A DNA stretch of 64,000 bases, from positions 62,001-126,000 of the forward strand of contig CANSSG010000001.1 of the NCBI GenBank assembly GCA_947649615.1, read 5' to 3'. The position numbers were made by a program, and so were the translations under genes. The DNA comes from an uncultured Clostridia bacterium (lineage in GTDB: Bacteria; Bacillota; Clostridia; Oscillospirales; Oscillospiraceae). Every line of letters begins with the position of its first letter. Within the stretch, counting starts at the first letter, position 1. A model generated the notes under the pieces. That model did not search any database and had not been told where the DNA came from. It saw nothing but the letters and a program-made list of their open reading frames with translations. Of this stretch, positions 60,684 to 64,000 are shown piece after piece.

Positions 60684-61730
60684 TTATAATATCCGCTCCA
60701 GCTCGTCAATGATTCGCTCGATATCTTCCGGCACCCGCTCCGTATGCACGAACAAATCCGCGAACAGGCGCTCCAGGTTTTCCTCAAATGCGCCCGGAAG
60801 AATCCTGCACTGGCGGCGGCAGAGTTGGACCAGCCGCTTTTCCCCGGGATGGGTCTGCTGGTTGAGGGCAAAGAGGATATCAAAATAGCTCTCCAAAAAC
60901 GCCGCAGTCCGGTGATTGACGCTGACAGCGTCGCCCCGGGCCGCCGCTTTGGCAATCTGGGTTTCGTAGGCGGGCATGGAGCCGCGCAGAAGGCGGCGGT
61001 TCCGTTGGATGATGCGCGCTTTCAGCAGCGGCGGATACGGTATGTCAAACCGGGCTTTCGCAGCGGCAAGCCGTCCTGCTGGGTCGTAAATGATCTTGCA
61101 GGTCCGCAGGTTGTGCCACATGCAGGTGGTGTAGCCATTGCGGGGACGGCAGTCCTCCGCGACAGACGCTACGTCCTGGGTGAAGCCGTCCAGGTTCCGA
61201 TACAATATGTCAATATCTATGCCGTTATGCAAGGTGCAGTTATCTTCGTACTCCCAAAAATGGTTCCCCACCTCTATCACGGAGCAATACCGGCCCAGCA
61301 GCGTACGCCGGACGTCCTCCTCTATGGGCGCGGTGCAGTAGAGATATACGTCATAATCCGACTTTTCATCAAAGGCATCCCCCGCCCGGGAGCCGCCCAA
61401 GGCCATGGCTTCCACCTGCGGCAGCGCCGAAATGTCATGAAAAAGGCCCTCCACAGGGGATTGTTCCACAGCCCCCGGCGCATTTGCCCCGGCATTTCCG
61501 CCGGGCTTGCAGGGTCCGTCCATGGCCCTGCCGGTACGGCAGCAGAGGTCGTCTAACGACACGCCGAAATAGTCCGCATACCAGACCAGGACTTTTACGG
61601 GAACGGCGGTATAGCCGGTTTCATATCTGTTGATGGTGGCTTGGGAAAGGCCCGCCATCCTGCCGAATTTTGCCTGGGACAGGCCGGTTCCCTCTCGAAG
61701 CGCCCGCATTCTTGCGCCTATGCCGCTCAA
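60684..61730 (-). CDS. HTH (XRE)-nucleotidyltransferase fusion protein
   Basis: About 348 residues. Residues 1-65 are an XRE-type helix-turn-helix (LSQAKFGRMAGLSQATINRY). Residues about 95-345 form a nucleotidyltransferase-like protein of the DUF4037 type with GGSRAGDAFDEKSDYDVYLY (GSxxxG then SDYDV, metal-binding Asp). The function is unknown. The start is probably the TTG at 61730, because AGGAGG sits 8 nt upstream; a GTG at 61739 overlaps that site. It lies 41 nt upstream of recA in the same direction. Confidence 0.8.
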   Translation of the reverse strand: MSGIGARMRALREGTGLSQAKFGRMAGLSQATINRYETGYTAVPVKVLVWYADYFGVSLDDLCCRTGRAMDGPCKPGGNAGANAPGAVEQSPVEGLFHDISALPQVEAMALGGSRAGDAFDEKSDYDVYLYCTAPIEEDVRRTLLGRYCSVIEVGNHFWEYEDNCTLHNGIDIDILYRNLDGFTQDVASVAEDCRPRNGYTTCMWHNLRTCKIIYDPAGRLAAAKARFDIPYPPLLKARIIQRNRRLLRGSMPAYETQIAKAAARGDAVSVNHRTAAFLESYFDILFALNQQTHPGEKRLVQLCRRQCRILPGAFEENLERLFADLFVHTERVPEDIERIIDELERIL

Positions 61731-61840
61731 GGCCTTCACCTCCTAGATCGCCTGTTATTATACCAGGAATCCATTCCCTTGTCAATTCAAGGCATGAATT
61801 GTTAACCGGGATGTGAATAGGCCTTCCCGCCGCGCCGGGG

Positions 61841-62005
61841 CTATTCCCCCTGCAAGAACGCGCTCTGCGCCGCCAGGGTTTCCAGCGTGTCGCCCAATTG
61901 GGTAAATACGGCGGCCAGAACCGCCAGACGCGCCGGCGGGAGGGTTTCATACAGGCTGTTGGCAATGGCGGATATCATCAGCGTTAGCTCTCTTGGGTCC
62001 ATCAT
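61841..62005 (-). CDS. Small hypothetical protein
   Basis: 54 residues, MMDPRELTLMISAIANSLYE and ending AAQSAFLQGE; mostly helical, Leu/Ala-rich, no transmembrane signature. Start is one of two adjacent ATG codons (62005 or 62002), with AAAGGAGG upstream; the longer frame is unsupported. Lies between recG and the HTH-nucleotidyltransferase gene. I do not recognise a function; similar short proteins appear in related clostridia from memory. Confidence 0.65.
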   Translation of the reverse strand: MMDPRELTLMISAIANSLYETLPPARLAVLAAVFTQLGDTLETLAAQSAFLQGE

Positions 62006-62110
62006 CCGTCCTCCTTTTCCCCCATTGTATGCGAAAAAGGGAAAAAGGAAAGCGGTTTTCTTCTGGTACTTTCCTTTGCCCACAAAAAGCGCCTGCCTCC
62101 GCATAACCCA

Positions 62111-64000
62111 CTAATTCATCGCATCCCCATGCGCGGTGAACATCTCCTCCACCCGCCGGACGGTTTCGGGGCAGGTGTGCAGGCCGGGGTCGCGGGCCAG
62201 GAGGGCGAGGGCGGCGGCCTGGGCTTCCTTCAAAAGCGCCATATCGCATGTCAGGTCGGCAACCTTCAAGGCCGGAAGGCCATGCTGCCGCCGGCCGAAG
62301 AAATCGCCGGGTCCGCGCAGGCGGAGGTCCTCCTCGGCAATCTCAAAACCGTTGCCCGTGCGCGTCATGACCTTAAGGCGGGCGCGGGATTCTTCGCTGT
62401 GGTTGTCGGAAATCAGGATGCAATAGGATTTGTGCCGGCCCCGGCCCACCCGGCCGCGAAGCTGATGGAGCTGGCTGAGGCCAAAGCGGTCGGCGTCCTC
62501 TACCACCATTACCGTGGCGTTGGGGACGTCCACGCCAACCTCCACCACGGTGGTGGACACCAAAATCTGTATCTCTCCATTGGCAAAGGCGGCCATGACC
62601 TTTTCCTTCTCCCTGGGCTTCATGCGGCCATGGACACAGGCCACCCGCAGATGGGGAAAAACCTTCTCTTGCAGGGCTTTTGCGTAGGCCATGGCGGCCT
62701 TGCGGTCGTCGGGAACCTGGTCGTTTTCCTCCACCATCGAACAAATCATGTAGGCCTGGCGGCCTTCCGCTATCTGCTTCTCCAAGAACTTGTATATGCG
62801 GGGGTGATAGCTGCCAGGCACCGCGAAGGTGTCTATCCTTTGGCGGCCTGGGGGAAGCTCGTTGATAATGGATACATCCAGGTCGCCGTAAATCATCAGG
62901 GCCAGGGTGCGGGGAATGGGGGTGGCGGACATGACCAGCAGATGGGGCCGCTCCCCCTTCGCCGCCAGGGCGGACCGCTGGCCTACGCCGAAACGGTGCT
63001 GCTCATCCGCAACGACCAGGCCCAGGTTTTTATATGCCACATCGCCGCTGATGAGGGCGTGGGTGCCGATGGCTACCTGCACCTCCCCGCCGGATAGGCC
63101 GGCGAGCACCGCGCGGCGGGCCTTTGCGCCCATGGCGCCCGTCAGAAGGGCGGCGTGAACGCCCAATTTCTCCAGGAGGGGGGACAGGCCCTTGTAGTGC
63201 TGCTCCGCCAGGATTTCCGTAGGGGCCATCAGCGCGGCCTGCCTGCCATTGCGCGCCGCGCAAATCAAAGCGGCGGCGGCTACCATGGTTTTGCCGCTGC
63301 CTACGTCGCCCTGCACCAGGCGGTTCATGGGGCGGCCGGAGACGAGGTCGGCGCGGATGTCTTCGACGGCCCGCTTTTGGGCGGCGGTGAGGGCGAAGGG
63401 CAGGGCGGCCGCGAAGTCTGTGAGGTTTGTTTCTCCCCAGGGAGGGCAGGTCTGTTCGTCACGCCTGCCCCGCAGGCGCTTTAGCCCTATGGCCAGCAAA
63501 AACAGTTCCTCAAACACCAGGCGGCGGCGGGCGATCGCCAGGGTTTCCTCACTGGAAGGGAAATGTATCTGCTCATAAGCGTAGCCGGTATGGCAAAGCT
63601 GGTACTCCCGCCGGACTTCATCTGGCAGGGGGTCCGGCAGAAGCTTCCGGCAGGCGGCAAGCCCCTGCTCCACCGCCTTGACCAGCGTGAGCTGGCTGAT
63701 GCCGGCGGTAAGGGGATAAATGGGCATCATGCGGCCTGTCACAAGGCGGGAGCCTTCCCGCTCCACGACAGGGTTGGCCATGGACTTTTTACGGCCCGCC
63801 CCTTCGGGTTTGCCGAAAAACGTGTAAGTCTCCCCGGCTTGGAGGTTGTCGCGCATGTAGGCTTGATTAAAAAACGTGATGTCCAGCGCGCCGGTTTCGT
63901 CCACCGCCCGCAGCTTTACCAGTTCCAGGCCGGCGCGGATGCGGCTGAGGGTGGGCGGGGCTGCGACAAGGGCTTCCACGCAGGCGGGTTCGCCCTCCGC
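62111..64000 (-). CDS. recG: ATP-dependent DNA helicase RecG (N-terminus cut by window end)
   Basis: Branch-migration helicase that reverses stalled replication forks. About 630 C-terminal residues are present; the frame is open to the window end. Seen: wedge/OB domain (LSRIRAGLELVKLRAVDETG), helicase motifs I GDVGSGKTMVAAAAL, Ia MAPTEILAEQHYK, II VVADEQHRFGVGQR, III MSATPIPRTLALM, V VSTTVVEVGVDVPNATVMVV, VI QLHQLRGRVGRGRHKSYC, and the TRG-type end LRLRGPGDFFGRRQHGLP. Confidence 0.97.
   Translation of the reverse strand, partial: AEGEPACVEALVAAPPTLSRIRAGLELVKLRAVDETGALDITFFNQAYMRDNLQAGETYTFFGKPEGAGRKKSMANPVVEREGSRLVTGRMMPIYPLTAGISQLTLVKAVEQGLAACRKLLPDPLPDEVRREYQLCHTGYAYEQIHFPSSEETLAIARRRLVFEELFLLAIGLKRLRGRRDEQTCPPWGETNLTDFAAALPFALTAAQKRAVEDIRADLVSGRPMNRLVQGDVGSGKTMVAAAALICAARNGRQAALMAPTEILAEQHYKGLSPLLEKLGVHAALLTGAMGAKARRAVLAGLSGGEVQVAIGTHALISGDVAYKNLGLVVADEQHRFGVGQRSALAAKGERPHLLVMSATPIPRTLALMIYGDLDVSIINELPPGRQRIDTFAVPGSYHPRIYKFLEKQIAEGRQAYMICSMVEENDQVPDDRKAAMAYAKALQEKVFPHLRVACVHGRMKPREKEKVMAAFANGEIQILVSTTVVEVGVDVPNATVMVVEDADRFGLSQLHQLRGRVGRGRHKSYCILISDNHSEESRARLKVMTRTGNGFEIAEEDLRLRGPGDFFGRRQHGLPALKVADLTCDMALLKEAQAAALALLARDPGLHTCPETVRRVEEMFTAHGDAMN

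Noticed and set aside
1..64000. CRISPR arrays, rRNA and tRNA genes
   Set aside because: Reading both strands, I found no regularly spaced repeats and no tRNA cloverleaf or rRNA signature. tRNAscan-type software could still find something missed by eye.

Overview
The window is GC-rich bacterial chromosome and looks like an anaerobic, motile member of the Firmicutes, probably a Clostridia/Oscillospiraceae-type gut bacterium. The evidence is the gene content: class 1B dihydroorotate dehydrogenase with its PyrK partner, zinc-type PyrI, an SOS-box-controlled LexA, ClpC, an AbrB-type regulator, a sigma-28-type flagellin promoter, several 4Fe-4S proteins, and glycosidases for galactosides. Shine-Dalgarno sequences are strong throughout. 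No rRNA, tRNA or CRISPR array was seen.

Layout. 1-3.6 kb: 5' part of leuS and a large flagellin with a sigma-28-like promoter and a long structured leader. 3.8-9.7 kb: an uncharacterised membrane protein, a 400-bp structured repeat, clpC, a small ferredoxin, an AbrB-like regulator and a small element with terminal inverted repeats. 9.6-16.4 kb: a leftward overlapping operon of alpha-galactosidase, beta-galactosidase, CbiK chelatase and a TraX-like membrane protein. 16.5-23.3 kb: the pyrimidine operon pyrC-K-D-F-(HAD phosphatase fusion)-E-B-I, covering every step from carbamoyl phosphate to UMP, followed by a second copy of the structured repeat. 23.7-28.5 kb: acetyltransferase, mnmE, convergent noc/parB, an isolated nucleotidyltransferase flanked by inverted repeats, and lexA. 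28.6-31.2 kb: cobD-cobQ for cobalamin. 31.2-45.5 kb: mixed regulators, transferases and membrane proteins, including a WYL regulator fused to a zinc ribbon, thiamine pyrophosphokinase, a PlsC-like acyltransferase, a lone N6-adenine-type methyltransferase, an ECF sigma/anti-sigma-like pair, an aldo/keto reductase, a pseudouridine synthase, a CdaR/PucR-type regulator and a PadR-DUF4097 operon.

45.7-48.5 kb is a minimal phage-derived cassette (tail or receptor-binding-like proteins, holin, CHAP endolysin) without head, packaging or integration genes. 48.6-52.5 kb is a rightward set: MarR regulator, duplicated DUF1538 membrane protein, tandem PII-like protein and a flavoprotein. The membrane protein/PII pair is the best candidate here for a poorly described system. 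52.5-57.7 kb holds dCMP deaminase, xylulokinase, a methionine gamma-lyase-like PLP enzyme, an EamA transporter and rplS. 57.7-64 kb is leftward: acetyltransferase, ferredoxin-nitroreductase, a 42-residue membrane protein directly after recA, recA, an HTH-nucleotidyltransferase fusion, a small protein and recG (cut by the window end).

Recurring themes are tight overlapping operons, three in-frame fusions that keep a strong ribosome-binding site and ATG at the junction (WYL-zinc ribbon, endolysin, tandem PII), and several families of intergenic hairpin repeats.
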